NCBI RefSeq assembly: GCF_023100725.1
Contig: NZ_CP095501.1
Span: 2,914,001 to 2,978,000 of the forward strand
DNA length: 64,000 bases
Source: Arthrobacter antioxidans
GTDB lineage: Bacteria; Actinomycetota; Actinomycetes; Actinomycetales; Micrococcaceae
Direction of reading: 5' to 3'
Part shown: positions 46,901 through 62,622 of the stretch, piece after piece
How the letters are laid out: every line of letters starts with the position of its first letter
Numbering within the stretch: the first letter of the stretch is position 1
Notes under the pieces: generated by a model
The model's database searches: none
Told to the model about the DNA's origin: nothing
Seen by the model: only the letters and a program-made list of their open reading frames with translations
Program-made: the position numbers and the translations under genes

Positions 46901-48008
46901 CGATCCACAGCTGGGCACGGTCCGCCTCACCCAGCAGATCACCGAGCAGCAGGGATGCCACGAGGGCCGCCGGCGCCAGGAACCGGTGCGTGTCCACCAC
47001 GGCCCGGGAGACGACGTCGGGCAGCCATCGTGGAGCGAGGCGCAGCAGCCCTGCCAGGAGTGCGGCCACGCCGATCGAAGACGTGAAGTACCAGACGAGG
47101 GCGCCACCGAGCAGTGATACCGAGGACAGGGCGATCGAGAGGAAGAACGGCAGCGTGAGGAAGGCGACCACGCGGCTCTGCAGCCGGACGGCGGCCACGA
47201 GGTAGGCGGCGGTGCCGATGAGTGCCGTGGCGAACCAGGCGAGGGGACCCTGGCCGGTGAGGACCCCGAAGAGCAGCCCGGCCACCGGCAGCAGGGCGAG
47301 TCCGGTGCCCGTGAAGGCCACCGCAGCCGGCTGGAGGCGCGGCAGCCGCGTGTACAGGACGAGGCCGCTGACGTAGAAGAGTGCGACGACGACGACGATC
47401 GTCGCGGCCCTGGCGGCGCCGGGCACGGCAGCGCCGATGAACAGACCGCCGGCGGCGACCAGCAGCAGACTGGCGGAGTACAACGCGATATTGATGGTGC
47501 GGAGGTCGCGGGCGGCCCGCTGTGCGGCGCGTTCCTCCGGTGTCGGAGCTACGGGGGTATACGTGCCCGGGGCGTGGTCGGGCGGGACGGCGTGTTCCTC
47601 CGCTGCCGGAGCCACGGGGGTATACGCGCCCGGGGCATGGTCGGGCGGGACGGCGCGTCCGGCGGAGGTCGTCGCGGGACGCGTTGCGGCGGCAGAGGCC
47701 AGGGCTCCCGCGCTCCAGGCCGGCGGGCCCGTCGTTCCGCCGGGAGCATCGGAGGGGTGCGGGGCCGGGGGCTGTGGCGCCGCGACGGCGTGGGCCGACG
47801 GCTCGTGGTCCGGGACCGGTACGGTTCCCGTCGGCGACGCGGCGTCGGACGCACCACGGCGATACCCCTGGTCGTACGCCGAGGCCAACGATCCGCCGGT
47901 CCGCTGGTCGCGCGCGGCGCGGCGTCGGGTGACGGCCCGTCCGGTCAGATACCCGGCGCCGAAGATGCTCAGCACGAACGCCAGAAGAATCGTCAGAATC
48001 AGACCCAA
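43998..48008 (-). CDS. Giant polytopic membrane protein of unknown function
   Basis: About 1,336 residues with thirty or more hydrophobic segments in two long arrays, separated by a short Pro/Thr/Ala-rich loop (around bases 45,850-46,000). The first segment is LILTILLAFVLSIFGAGYLT, then a hydrophilic region (about residues 30-175) rich in Pro/Ala with a duplicated 21-residue unit (AVPPDHAPGxYTPVAP). It ends in a Pro/Gly/Asp-rich tail. It most resembles uncharacterised large actinobacterial membrane proteins; no catalytic motif was found. TTG 48008 was chosen because GGGGGAG lies five bases upstream and a -10 at 48051-48056 precedes it. GTG 48014 and GTG 48092 are alternatives, the last unlikely. 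Confidence 0.75.
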   Translation of the reverse strand: MGLILTILLAFVLSIFGAGYLTGRAVTRRRAARDQRTGGSLASAYDQGYRRGASDAASPTGTVPVPDHEPSAHAVAAPQPPAPHPSDAPGGTTGPPAWSAGALASAAATRPATTSAGRAVPPDHAPGAYTPVAPAAEEHAVPPDHAPGTYTPVAPTPEERAAQRAARDLRTINIALYSASLLLVAAGGLFIGAAVPGAARAATIVVVVALFYVSGLVLYTRLPRLQPAAVAFTGTGLALLPVAGLLFGVLTGQGPLAWFATALIGTAAYLVAAVRLQSRVVAFLTLPFFLSIALSSVSLLGGALVWYFTSSIGVAALLAGLLRLAPRWLPDVVSRAVVDTHRFLAPAALVASLLLGDLLGEADRAQLWIVATAYYAALVAFFDVRRIQHFYALRLVVSIATVLTAWAADSSAGWGSLLLAGCLALQIAGLLAVPGRARMFLDGPRPPVADGPGVVPRRNSLYSIDILATFAILSLAAGAAVLTSIRPMVTGSEPDALLPMLLVLVTGMGVAVRCGGMLELLVLPGVLLSAMTRWEDPWRTETVLALTIGYLLARAVRSTGRRRERFVLAARGALTALAPIAVLVHLQPPLVPPRQIGEFAGLALLMALSANQLVEVLRWRRRSPSVYSTWVVCGASGLSLASAVALASGAETSTIAAVGLWICVVAGCTTSLVLPLAEATPHVPPAAGTHDPATPAATGPADVVRGGPLRQASAGGVHRAGAPAVPGALIEAIGPASLAVAAVAGVGADFGFRSYEVLLVVAVAYGALMARRAHDTLRRGAYLLAVQLSVTTLTATVSADLDLSVHAVFAVMAVSVALQELVRVVLRSRFRRVGLQGSSAWLSIGLLATLPLAYPVFGDPDVQLDVIALHLILLGVVSAVLFLVQRKDGTAYPALYAGAALIAVLSADLGFERAGYLPVAPLPEPVAALIAVACAVALVVVRARSSAARLRMPSRVGVGLFGVESILFAFTDGAGWDRVVVTAAVAAICFTLAQREAVAGLDAGGAVAVIVAATAFVDQVDRVTGAALGPDAMRLLGGAVLAAALLQLARVFLPGEDEDELRYRILGGMALGWTAGAAVLAMPADGTAVAGSAVLAAVAVLGAWEVRARIRPLYCEAAFLVVVLSAQRVAWLILDGIVFFWAAQWGVISLALLSAWSFTRGAPRRGPLWLAASAAVLSATGLMTVAGGTTEARIWALCGHVALLAAGVALSRRLFSLWGAVGIALALLWFLRGFTFLLLTVAALLLLAFAVWKLNRQGQGPATGAHAGPGSPGDLPRSGPRVSVVVGDTEADGARPPLSGTYPPAGAGVGDTLQQAAPDQGTEAPHDPGAVPRPGQ
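47531..47656 (-). repeat. 63-bp in-frame tandem duplication within the giant membrane protein
   Basis: Unit 47531-47593 is repeated at 47594-47656 with a few substitutions, encoding two copies of a 21-residue Pro-rich unit in the hydrophilic N-terminal region. Confidence 0.88.
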
Positions 48009-48050
48009 TGCCACTCCCCCATGTTCGGGGCGGATACCCGCCCCCGGGAC

Positions 48051-48056
48051 AGTATA
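48051..48056 (-). promoter_or_regulatory. Candidate -10 element for the giant membrane protein
   Basis: TATACT on the minus strand, about 40 bases before the chosen start; no clear -35. If used, it rules out the upstream GTG at 48092. Confidence 0.4.
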
Positions 48057-48136
48057 GGCAGGACGCCCCGTGACCGACGGGCCGGAGGACACCCCTGTGG
48101 AGAACCGACCGCGCTCCGGTCGGGGGTCATTAACGA

Positions 48137-48168
48137 AGGAACCCCTGCCGCGGACGGCAGGGGTTCCT
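48137..48168 (-). terminator. Hairpin terminator after tuf (end of str operon)
   Basis: A perfect 14-bp stem (48137-48150 with 48155-48168), loop CGGA, followed on the minus strand by TTCGTTAAT; 34 bases past the tuf stop. Confidence 0.8.
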
Positions 48169-48201
48169 CAGTGTTCCGGCAATGCCGGACGATCCGAAGG
48201 A

Positions 48202-49392
48202 CTACTTCAGGATCTTGGTGACACGTCCCGAGCCGACGGTGCGGCCGCCTTCGCGGATCGCGAAGCCGAGGCCGTCCTCCATGGCGATGGGCTGGATGAG
48301 CGCAACGGTCATCTCGGTGTTGTCGCCGGGCATGACCATCTCGGTGCCCTCGGGGAGGGTGATGACGCCGGTCACGTCCGTGGTGCGGAAGTAGAACTGC
48401 GGGCGGTAGTTCGAGTAGAACGGGTTGTGACGCCCGCCCTCGTCCTTGGCCAGGATGTAGACGTTGGCCTCGAAGTCGGTGTGAGGGGTGATCGAACCCG
48501 GCTTCACGATGACCTGTCCACGCTCTACGTCTTCGCGCTTGATGCCGCGGAGCAGCAGACCACAGTTCTCGCCGGCCCAGGCCTCGTCGAGCTGCTTGTG
48601 GAACATCTCGATACCGGTGACCGTGGTCTTCTGGACCGGACGGATACCGACGATCTCGACCTCGGAGTTGATGGCGAGGGTGCCGCGCTCGGCGCGACCC
48701 GTGACGACGGTTCCACGACCGGTGATCGTGAAGACGTCCTCGACGGGCATGAGGAACGGCTTGTCCTTGTCGCGGATGGGGTCCGGGACGTTGTTGTCGA
48801 CAGCTTCCATGAGGTCCTCGACGGACTTGACCCACTCGGGGTCGCCTTCGAGGGCCTTGAGGCCGGAGACGCGGACTACAGGAGCCTCGTCGCCGTCGAA
48901 GCCCTGCGAGCTGAGCAGCTCACGAACCTCCATCTCGACGAGGTCGAGAAGCTCTTCGTCGTCGACCATGTCGGACTTGTTCAGCGCGACCAGCAGGTAG
49001 GGGACACCGACCTGGCGGGCGAGCAGAACGTGCTCGCGGGTCTGGGCCATCGGACCATCGGTGGCTGCGACGACGAGGATAGCCCCGTCCATCTGGGCCG
49101 CACCGGTGATCATGTTCTTGATGTAGTCGGCGTGACCGGGGGCGTCTACGTGTGCGTAGTGGCGCTTCTCGGTCTGGTACTCGACGTGCGAGATGTTGAT
49201 CGTGATGCCGCGCTGCTTCTCCTCGGGAGCCGAGTCGATCGACGCGAAGTCACGCTGCTCGTTGAGAGTGGGGTACTTGTCGTACAGCACCTTGGAAATG
49301 GCAGCCGTCAACGTGGTCTTTCCATGGTCAACGTGACCAATGGTGCCGATGTTAACGTGCGGCTTAGTCCGCTCGAACTTTGCCTTCGCCAC
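48202..49392 (-). CDS. tuf: Elongation factor Tu
   Basis: GTPase that delivers aminoacyl-tRNA to the ribosome. G motifs [17 protein letters not shown] and [10 protein letters not shown] are intact, and domains 2 and 3 are complete to [11 protein letters not shown]. The length of 396 residues is normal. It is the last gene of the str operon but has its own hairpin and candidate promoter upstream (TAGACT at 49461-49466), so extra independent transcription is likely. Confidence 0.99.
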   Translation of the reverse strand: MAKAKFERTKPHVNIGTIGHVDHGKTTLTAAISKVLYDKYPTLNEQRDFASIDSAPEEKQRGITINISHVEYQTEKRHYAHVDAPGHADYIKNMITGAAQMDGAILVVAATDGPMAQTREHVLLARQVGVPYLLVALNKSDMVDDEELLDLVEMEVRELLSSQGFDGDEAPVVRVSGLKALEGDPEWVKSVEDLMEAVDNNVPDPIRDKDKPFLMPVEDVFTITGRGTVVTGRAERGTLAINSEVEIVGIRPVQKTTVTGIEMFHKQLDEAWAGENCGLLLRGIKREDVERGQVIVKPGSITPHTDFEANVYILAKDEGGRHNPFYSNYRPQFYFRTTDVTGVITLPEGTEMVMPGDNTEMTVALIQPIAMEDGLGFAIREGGRTVGSGRVTKILK

Positions 49393-49460
49393 GGGTTCCT
49401 CCTAGAACGTTTGAGAAGAATTGCTTCCCAGCCACGCTTGTCGCGACTGAAACTCATGCA

Positions 49461-49466
49461 AGTCTA
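49461..49466 (-). promoter_or_regulatory. Candidate tuf promoter -10
   Basis: TAGACT on the minus strand about 70 bases before tuf, in an AT-richer stretch (CAAAACCAAAAG upstream). The tuf ribosome binding site AGGAGG is at about 49399-49404. Confidence 0.45.
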
Positions 49467-49501
49467 CTGGGGGCTTTTGGTTTTGATGAAATTGCTCTGC
49501 A

Positions 49502-49525
49502 CCGCCGGACCAGCCGGTCCGGCGG
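49502..49525 (-). terminator. Hairpin between fusA and tuf
   Basis: A perfect 10-bp stem (49502-49511 with 49516-49525) and loop AGCC lie between the fusA stop and the candidate tuf promoter. Probably a partial terminator. Confidence 0.55.
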
Positions 49526-49599
49526 CAGAGGGGGCGGGGCGGCCGGCCCGGGGGCCGTGCCGCCTCCGCTCCCCCGGGGATCCCGTTGCCGGGAGGGGG

Positions 49600-51714
49600 C
49601 TACTCGCCGCGCGTCTTCTGGATAATCTCGTCGGCGACTGCCTTCGGGACCTCGGAGTAGCTGTCGAACTTCATGGAGTACACGGCGCGGCCCTGGGTCT
49701 TCGACCGGAGGTCACCGATGTAGCCGAACATGCCCGAGAGGGGCACATGGGCCGTGATGACCTTGACGCCGCTGGCGTCCTCCATGGACTGCATCTGGCC
49801 GCGACGGGAGTTGAGGTCACCGATCACTTCGCCCATGTATTCCTCGGGGGTGCGGACCTCCACCTCCATCAGGGGCTCGAGCAGCACGGGCTTGGCCATG
49901 CGTGCGGCTTCCTTGAAAGCCATCCGCCCGGCGATCTTGAACGCCATCTCCGAGGAGTCGACGTCGTGGTACGCGCCGTCGAGCAGGGTCGCCTTGATGC
50001 CGACCACCGGGTAACCGGCGAGCACGCCGTCGTTCAGCGCATCCTGGATGCCGGCGTCGACACTCGGGATGTACTCGCGGGGCACGCGGCCACCGGTCAC
50101 CTTGTTGTCGAAGGCGTACAGGACGCCCTCCTCGACCTCCATCGGCTCGATCGCGATCTGGATCTTCGCGAACTGGCCGGAGCCACCCGTCTGCTTCTTG
50201 TGGGTGTAGTCGTGCTTGGCGACCTTGCTGCGGATGGTCTCGCGGTAGGCGACCTGGGGCTTGCCCACGTTCGCCTCGACGCGGAACTCGCGGCGCATGC
50301 GGTCCACCAGGATGTCCAGGTGGAGCTCGCCCATGCCGGCGATGATCGTCTGTCCGGTGTCCTCGTTCAGGGAGACCTGGAACGTGGGGTCCTCGGCGGA
50401 GAGCTTCTGGATGGCCGTGGACAGCTTCTCCTGGTCACCCTTGGTCTTGGGCTCGATGGCCACGGAGATCACGGGTGCCGGGAAGCTCATGGACTCGAGC
50501 ACGATCTGGTTCGCCGAGTCGGAGAGGGTGTCACCGGTGGTGGTGTCCTTCAGGCCGATCGCGGCGTAGATGTGTCCTGCCGAGGCTTCCTCGACGGGGA
50601 TCTCCTTGTTGGCGTGCATCTGGAACAGCTTCCCGATGCGCTCCTTCTTGCTCTTCGTGGAATTCACCAGCTGGGTACCGGCCGTCACATGCCCGGAGTA
50701 CACGCGGATGAACGTCAGCTGGCCGAAGAACGGGTGCGTCGCGACCTTGAACGCGAGGGCCGAGAAGGGCTCCTCGGTGCTCGGCTTGCGCGTCAGCTCG
50801 ACCTCTTCGTTCCGGGGATCGTGACCGATCATCGGGGGGACGTCGAGGGGCGAGGGCAGGTAGTCGATGACGGCGTCGAGCATCGGCTGCACGCCGCGGT
50901 TCTTGAACGCGGAGCCGCAGAGGATCGGGTAGAGCTCGGAGTTGATCGTCATCTTGCGGATGCCGGCCTTGAGCTCGTCGACGGAGATCTCTTCGCCTTC
51001 GAGGTACTTGTTCATGAGTTCGTCGGAGGACTCGGCGACGGTCTCGACGAGGGCCGCGCGGTACTCCTCGGCCTTCTCCTTGAGGTCGGCCGGGATCTCC
51101 TGGATCTCGTACTTCGCACCCATGGTGACATCACCCTTGGAGTCGCCGGGCCAGACGAGGGCACGCATGTAGAGCAGGTCGACGACGCCGATGAAGTCGT
51201 TCTCGGCACCGATGGGGAGCTGCAGCACGAGGGGCTTGGCGCCCAGGCGGCTGATGATTGTGTCGACCGTGAAGTAGAAGTCGGCGCCCAGCTTGTCCAT
51301 CTTGTTGACGAAGCAGATGCGGGGCACTTCGTACTTGTCGGCCTGGCGCCAGACGGTCTCCGACTGGGGCTCGACGCCCTCCTTGCCGTCGAACACTGCG
51401 ACGGCGCCGTCGAGGACGCGCAGGGAGCGCTCCACCTCGACGGTGAAGTCGACGTGCCCGGGGGTGTCGATGATGTTGATCTGGTTGTTCTCCCAGAAGC
51501 AGGTGACAGCGGCGGACGTGATGGTGATGCCGCGCTCCTTCTCCTGTTCCATCCAGTCAGTGGTGGAGGCGCCGTCGTGCGTCTCACCGATCTTGTGGTT
51601 GACACCCGTGTAGAACAGGATGCGCTCGGTAGTAGTGGTCTTGCCGGCATCGATGTGGGCCATGATGCCGATGTTGCGGACCTTGTTGAGGTCGGTAAGC
51701 ACGTCCTGTGCCAC
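49600..51714 (-). CDS. fusA: Elongation factor G
   Basis: Translocase GTPase. [20 protein letters not shown] contains the P loop, DTPGHVDF the G3 motif and [10 protein letters not shown] the G4 motif; five domains complete over 704 residues. It follows rpsG by 87 bases in the str operon rpsL-rpsG-fusA-tuf. Confidence 0.99.
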   Translation of the reverse strand: MAQDVLTDLNKVRNIGIMAHIDAGKTTTTERILFYTGVNHKIGETHDGASTTDWMEQEKERGITITSAAVTCFWENNQINIIDTPGHVDFTVEVERSLRVLDGAVAVFDGKEGVEPQSETVWRQADKYEVPRICFVNKMDKLGADFYFTVDTIISRLGAKPLVLQLPIGAENDFIGVVDLLYMRALVWPGDSKGDVTMGAKYEIQEIPADLKEKAEEYRAALVETVAESSDELMNKYLEGEEISVDELKAGIRKMTINSELYPILCGSAFKNRGVQPMLDAVIDYLPSPLDVPPMIGHDPRNEEVELTRKPSTEEPFSALAFKVATHPFFGQLTFIRVYSGHVTAGTQLVNSTKSKKERIGKLFQMHANKEIPVEEASAGHIYAAIGLKDTTTGDTLSDSANQIVLESMSFPAPVISVAIEPKTKGDQEKLSTAIQKLSAEDPTFQVSLNEDTGQTIIAGMGELHLDILVDRMRREFRVEANVGKPQVAYRETIRSKVAKHDYTHKKQTGGSGQFAKIQIAIEPMEVEEGVLYAFDNKVTGGRVPREYIPSVDAGIQDALNDGVLAGYPVVGIKATLLDGAYHDVDSSEMAFKIAGRMAFKEAARMAKPVLLEPLMEVEVRTPEEYMGEVIGDLNSRRGQMQSMEDASGVKVITAHVPLSGMFGYIGDLRSKTQGRAVYSMKFDSYSEVPKAVADEIIQKTRGE

Positions 51715-51801
51715 GGTGTCTCCCTTAATACGAAAATGGAGTTCTGCTAGGCCGCCGGCCGGTCCGCCCCTGACGGGGTGTGGATCCGGCCGGCAGAGCT
51801 T

Positions 51802-52272
51802 CTACCAGCGGTAGTGTGCGAAGGCCTTGTTCGACTCGGCCATCTTGTGCGTGTCCTCGCGGCGCTTGACTGCTGCTCCGAGACCGTTGGACGCATCCAG
51901 GATCTCGTTCTGCAGGCGCTCGGTCATCGTCTTCTCGCGGCGGGCCTTGGAGTAGCCCACGAGCCAGCGGAGGGCCAGGGCGGTCGAACGACCGGGCTTG
52001 ACCTCGACGGGGACCTGGTAGGTGGCGCCACCGACACGGCGTGAGCGGACCTCGAGGGTCGGCTTGACGTTGTCCATGGCCTTCTTCAGCGCTGCGACGG
52101 GGTCGCCGCCGGACTTCGCACGAGCACCCTCGAGTGCGCCGTACACGATGCGCTCTGCGGTGGACTTCTTGCCGTCGACGAGCACCTTGTTGATCAGCTG
52201 GGTGACCAGGGGTGAACCGTAGACGGGATCTACAACGAGCGGCCGCTTCGGGGCCGGGCCCTTACGAGGCAT
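51802..52272 (-). CDS. rpsG: Small subunit ribosomal protein S7
   Basis: 16S rRNA-binding head protein and str-operon regulator in some bacteria. [20 protein letters not shown] opens it; [16 protein letters not shown] and [17 protein letters not shown] follow. The length of 156 residues is normal. One base separates it from rpsL. Confidence 0.98.
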   Translation of the reverse strand: MPRKGPAPKRPLVVDPVYGSPLVTQLINKVLVDGKKSTAERIVYGALEGARAKSGGDPVAALKKAMDNVKPTLEVRSRRVGGATYQVPVEVKPGRSTALALRWLVGYSKARREKTMTERLQNEILDASNGLGAAVKRREDTHKMAESNKAFAHYRW

Positions 52273-52273
52273 A

Positions 52274-52648
52274 TTACTTCTTCTCCATCTTCGCGCCGTA
52301 GCGGCTGCGAGCCTGCTTGCGGTTCTTCACGCCCTGGGTGTCCAGTGCGCCACGGACGATCTTGTAGCGGACACCCGGGAGGTCCTTCACACGACCGCCG
52401 CGCACGAGCACGATGGAGTGTTCCTGAAGGTTGTGACCGACACCGGGGATGTAGGCGGTGACTTCGATGCCACCGTTGAGGCGCACGCGGGCGACCTTGC
52501 GGAGAGCCGAGTTCGGCTTCTTCGGAGTGGTGGTGTAGACGCGGGTGCAGACGCCGCGCTTCATGGGGCTGCCCTTCAGTGCGGGCGCCTTGGTCTTGGA
52601 GACCTTAGGTGTCCGGCCCTTACGGACCAGCTGGTTAATCGTAGGCAC
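52274..52648 (-). CDS. rpsL: Small subunit ribosomal protein S12
   Basis: Decoding-centre 30S protein. [11 protein letters not shown] follows a GTG start with GGAG nine bases upstream, giving the standard 124 residues. The streptomycin-relevant lysines in [11 protein letters not shown] and GRVKDLPG are wild type. First gene of the str operon. A longer in-frame upstream reading exists but is not conserved and was rejected. Confidence 0.98.
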   Translation of the reverse strand: MPTINQLVRKGRTPKVSKTKAPALKGSPMKRGVCTRVYTTTPKKPNSALRKVARVRLNGGIEVTAYIPGVGHNLQEHSIVLVRGGRVKDLPGVRYKIVRGALDTQGVKNRKQARSRYGAKMEKK

Positions 52649-53016
52649 TTTCGTGTTCTCCGTAATGTCTGAAGATGAGATCTGTGACGCCCTACCCAGC
52701 GGTTGCGGCGGCCTTTCGGGCCGCACCGTCCAGAGGTCGGGATGATCGGTCGTTTGGCGCACCACCGACGGATATGCTGCCGCAGAACGACTGTAGGCGT
52801 GCGAAAATGTGGCATTCGCTGTACAACTTACGTACAACACGGAGATACGTTTCTCAACGCCGATCCACTGCCACACAAACAATTGGTCCTAAGTCTACCA
52901 GAGATCACGCGCGCCCCTGGACGGGAGGGCCTCCGCCGCGTGGTAGGGGTGGTGCTCCGCAGACGCGGGAAGGCCCCGGACCGCAGGGTCCGGGGCCTTC
53001 CTCAGGGCGGTTCGAC
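52649..53016 (-). promoter_or_regulatory. str operon promoter region and rpoC 3' region
   Basis: 368 bases without a gene. On the minus strand two candidate promoters: TTGAGA (52852-52857) with TACGTA (52829-52834) at 17-base spacing, and a TAGACT -10 at 52892-52897. Both give rpsL leaders of roughly 170-240 bases. The rpoC terminator occupies the far end. Confidence 0.5.
52969..53000 (-). terminator. Hairpin terminator after rpoC
   Basis: A perfect 14-bp GC-rich stem (52969-52982 with 52987-53000) and loop GCAG, 16 bases past the rpoC stop. Confidence 0.85.
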
Positions 53017-56910
<3,894 letters not shown>

Positions 56911-56990
56911 AGGGTCCCTGTTCTCTCTTTGTTCTCTAAATTCTTGAAGTCTTATGGGGTGCGGCGATGAGGTGCCGGCTGGTGCCCGGG

Positions 56991-57090
56991 TGCCCGGCCC
57001 GGCGCCTGGAACGGCGGCAACGAAATTTCCTCGGCCGCGGGCGGCCTCCGAAATATTAAGGCCGCCTTCCTCCAGGCGCCGGACCGGGCA
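56991..57090 (-). repeat. Nested inverted repeat in the rpoB-rpoC spacer
   Basis: Outer arms 56991-57010 and 57071-57090 pair over 20 bases with one mismatch; inside lies a smaller 8-bp hairpin (57040-57047 with 57059-57066) with an AT-rich loop. In RNA this would form a long stem topped by smaller stems, between the rpoB stop and the rpoC start. Confidence 0.8.
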
Positions 57091-57105
57091 AGATCCGGAT
57101 GTCGC

Positions 57106-60615
<3,510 letters not shown>

Positions 60616-60812
60616 GAGGGATCCTTCCACAGACCGTAAGGCTTGTCAGCGCTTTCGCCTCTGCACCGCCACCGCAGGATGCTGCGGGGATCTCAGTGCT
60701 CACCCGAGTCTGCCCACATCCGTCCCAACCATGTGGCCAGGTTAAACGACGAGAGCAGAGCAAAGCCCACCGCTATATGAAGGCTGAGGTTAGAGGGAAG
60801 ACGCAAAGACCT

Positions 60813-60842
60813 ACGTTACGGGAAGGGCAGGGGAAAGTCCAA
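60813..60842 (-). promoter_or_regulatory. rpoB-rpoC promoter
   Basis: On the minus strand TTGGAC (60837-60842) and TAACGT (60813-60818) are 18 bases apart. Transcription would start near 60806. Confidence 0.55.
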
Positions 60843-60884
60843 TAGCTCCTGTCCCCCTTCTCCGTCAAGCCCGCCGCGCCCACT

Positions 60885-60972
60885 GTGGGGATGGAGTGGG
60901 GATGGAGTCGCGATGGGGTGGGGATGGAGTGGGGATGCTGTCGTGGAGGCGTGCGCGGGGAGGCGTGCGCGG
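60885..60972 (+). repeat. Two adjacent minisatellites: 11-bp x5 and 14-bp x2
   Basis: Five consecutive 11-base units (60885-60939) of pattern GTGGGGATGGA, the third one diverged, are followed by two identical 14-base units GGAGGCGTGCGCGG (60945-60958 and 60959-60972) and a partial third. They fill the gap between the crtI stop and the rpoB promoter. Confidence 0.9.
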
Positions 60973-60999
60973 GGAGGCCTCCGTCCCCCGGCTGGACCG

Positions 61000-62622
61000 C
61001 TACCCGGCGGCGGGCTCCGGCAGGGGCCCCGTGCTGACGTCGCCGCGCAGCCGCTTCACGATCAGTTCAGCGCTGATCATGCACATCGGGATCCCGATGC
61101 CCGGCACGGTGGAGCTGCCCGCGTAGAAGAGGTTCTCCACCCTGGCGCTGCGGTTCGAGCCGCGGAAGAACGCACTCTGCTTCAGGATGTGCGCCGGCCC
61201 GAGGGACGTCCCGCGCCAGGCGTTGAGGTCGTCCGCGAAGTCCTGCGGACCGTAGCTGCGCCGGACGACGACGCGCTCGGCCAGATCGGGGATGCCGGCC
61301 CATTCGGAGATCTGGCCGATGACGGCGTCGGCGAGGTCCTCGACCCGCTGGTCTCCCCCGCGCTCCAGCCCGCCCTTGCCGATCCCCACGTCCGCCGGGA
61401 TGGGCACGAGCACGAACACGTTCTCGTGGCCCTCGGGGGCGACGGAGTCGTCCGTGGCGCTGGGACGGCAGACATAGAGCGACGCCGGGGAGGGCACCGA
61501 GGTCTCCTTGCCGAAGATCCGCCCGAAGTTGTCCCGCCAGTCCGTGCTGAACAGCAGCGTGTGGTGTTCCAGCTGCGGGAGGGTGCCGCGCACACCCAGG
61601 TACAGCAGCAGCGCACTCGGTCCGGGGACGCGCTTCTGCCAGTACTTCTCGGGGTAGGTCTGGAGATCCGCCGGCAGGAGGGTGGTCTCGGTGTGGTGGA
61701 GGTCCGCTGCCGAGACGACGATGTCGGCGGCGACCGACGTCGTCGTGCCTGCCGTGCGGTAGGTGACCGCCCGTACCGTCGCGGCCTGACGGTCCAGCGG
61801 CGACCGGCCGGGCGTGCGCGCGTCCGTGTCGATCGAGACGACGTCGGCGCCGGTGCGGATCTCGACGCCCGCGGCCTCCGCGACGCGGCGCATCGCGTCG
61901 ATGAGCGTCGTGAAGCCGCCCGTCGGGTACAGCACGCCGTCGTCGAGGTCGAGGTGGCTCATCAGGTGGTACATGCTCGGGGCGTCGAAGGGCGAGCTGC
62001 CGAGGAACACGGCCGGGTACCCCAGGATCTGCTGGATGCGGGGATCCTTGAACCGCTTCTCGACGAACGACTGCAGCGGCTGCAGGAGGAGCAGGCCGAT
62101 GCGGGGCAGCCTCGTCAGGACGTCCGGCCGGAGGAACGGGAGGAAGGACTGGAACGTCGAGTAGAGGAAGCGCTTCTTGGCGATCTCGTAGGCGTCCTCG
62201 GCGGAGTCCAGGTACCGGGAGAGCTGCTCGCCGGCCCCCTCCTCCAGGGACTCGAAGAGCTTGGTGACGGCCTCGCGGTCGGCGGGGACGTCGACGGTGT
62301 CGAAACCCTCCTCGAAGATGACGCGATAGCCGGGATCGAGCTTCACCAGCTCGAGCTGCTCGGCGGCGCTCGTGCCCATCAGCTTGAAGAAGTGGTCGAT
62401 CACCTCGGGCATCAGGTACCAGGACGGGCCGGTGTCGAAGCGGAAGCCGTCCTGCTCCCAGGAGCCCGCCCGGCCGCCGACCTCGTCCCGCTTCTCCAGG
62501 AGGGTGACGCGGTGGCCTTCCCGCGCCAGGAGGGCCGACGTCGCCAGTCCCCCGATCCCGGCTCCGATCACCACGACGTCCTTGGCCCCCACGCGTGCGC
62601 GCCTGCTCTGCTGTGCGGTCAT
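61000..62622 (-). CDS. crtI: Phytoene desaturase
   Basis: FAD enzyme converting phytoene to lycopene by successive desaturations. The dinucleotide site is VVVIGAGIGGLATSALLARE (G20, G22, G25), with ATP/FAD-type VGGRAGSWEQDGFRFDTGPS and the C-terminal carotenoid-enzyme motif NLFYAGSSTVPGIGIPMCMI. The length is 540 residues. ATG overlaps crtB by 4 bases. Downstream cyclase or elongase genes, often next to crtI in relatives, are absent; rpoB follows. Confidence 0.95.
   Translation of the reverse strand: MTAQQSRRARVGAKDVVVIGAGIGGLATSALLAREGHRVTLLEKRDEVGGRAGSWEQDGFRFDTGPSWYLMPEVIDHFFKLMGTSAAEQLELVKLDPGYRVIFEEGFDTVDVPADREAVTKLFESLEEGAGEQLSRYLDSAEDAYEIAKKRFLYSTFQSFLPFLRPDVLTRLPRIGLLLLQPLQSFVEKRFKDPRIQQILGYPAVFLGSSPFDAPSMYHLMSHLDLDDGVLYPTGGFTTLIDAMRRVAEAAGVEIRTGADVVSIDTDARTPGRSPLDRQAATVRAVTYRTAGTTTSVAADIVVSAADLHHTETTLLPADLQTYPEKYWQKRVPGPSALLLYLGVRGTLPQLEHHTLLFSTDWRDNFGRIFGKETSVPSPASLYVCRPSATDDSVAPEGHENVFVLVPIPADVGIGKGGLERGGDQRVEDLADAVIGQISEWAGIPDLAERVVVRRSYGPQDFADDLNAWRGTSLGPAHILKQSAFFRGSNRSARVENLFYAGSSTVPGIGIPMCMISAELIVKRLRGDVSTGPLPEPAAG

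Larger units (their letters stand above)
60616..60999. other. rpoB upstream region and crtI downstream region
   Basis: 384 bases without a gene. It holds the rpoB promoter, an rpoB leader of about 190 bases, and the tandem repeats that lie immediately past the crtI stop. No obvious hairpin terminator for crtI was found unless the repeats serve that role. Confidence 0.5.

Noticed and set aside
48009..48092. GTG start at 48092 for the giant membrane protein
   Set aside because: A TATACT -10 and a GGGGGAG ribosome binding site lie downstream of it, so the transcript would start after this codon.
48070..51750. 1,226-residue open frame antisense across tuf and fusA
   Set aside because: It crosses two certain genes and their spacer, has no membrane, signal or family features, and reflects lack of stop codons opposite highly biased codons.
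52649..52882. In-frame 78-residue N-terminal extension of rpsL
   Set aside because: S12 homology starts exactly at the GTG codon with its own ribosome binding site; the extension is not S12-like and covers candidate promoter elements.
60885..60972. Possible CRISPR-like array
   Set aside because: Units are contiguous 11- and 14-base repeats with no unique spacers and no cas genes nearby.
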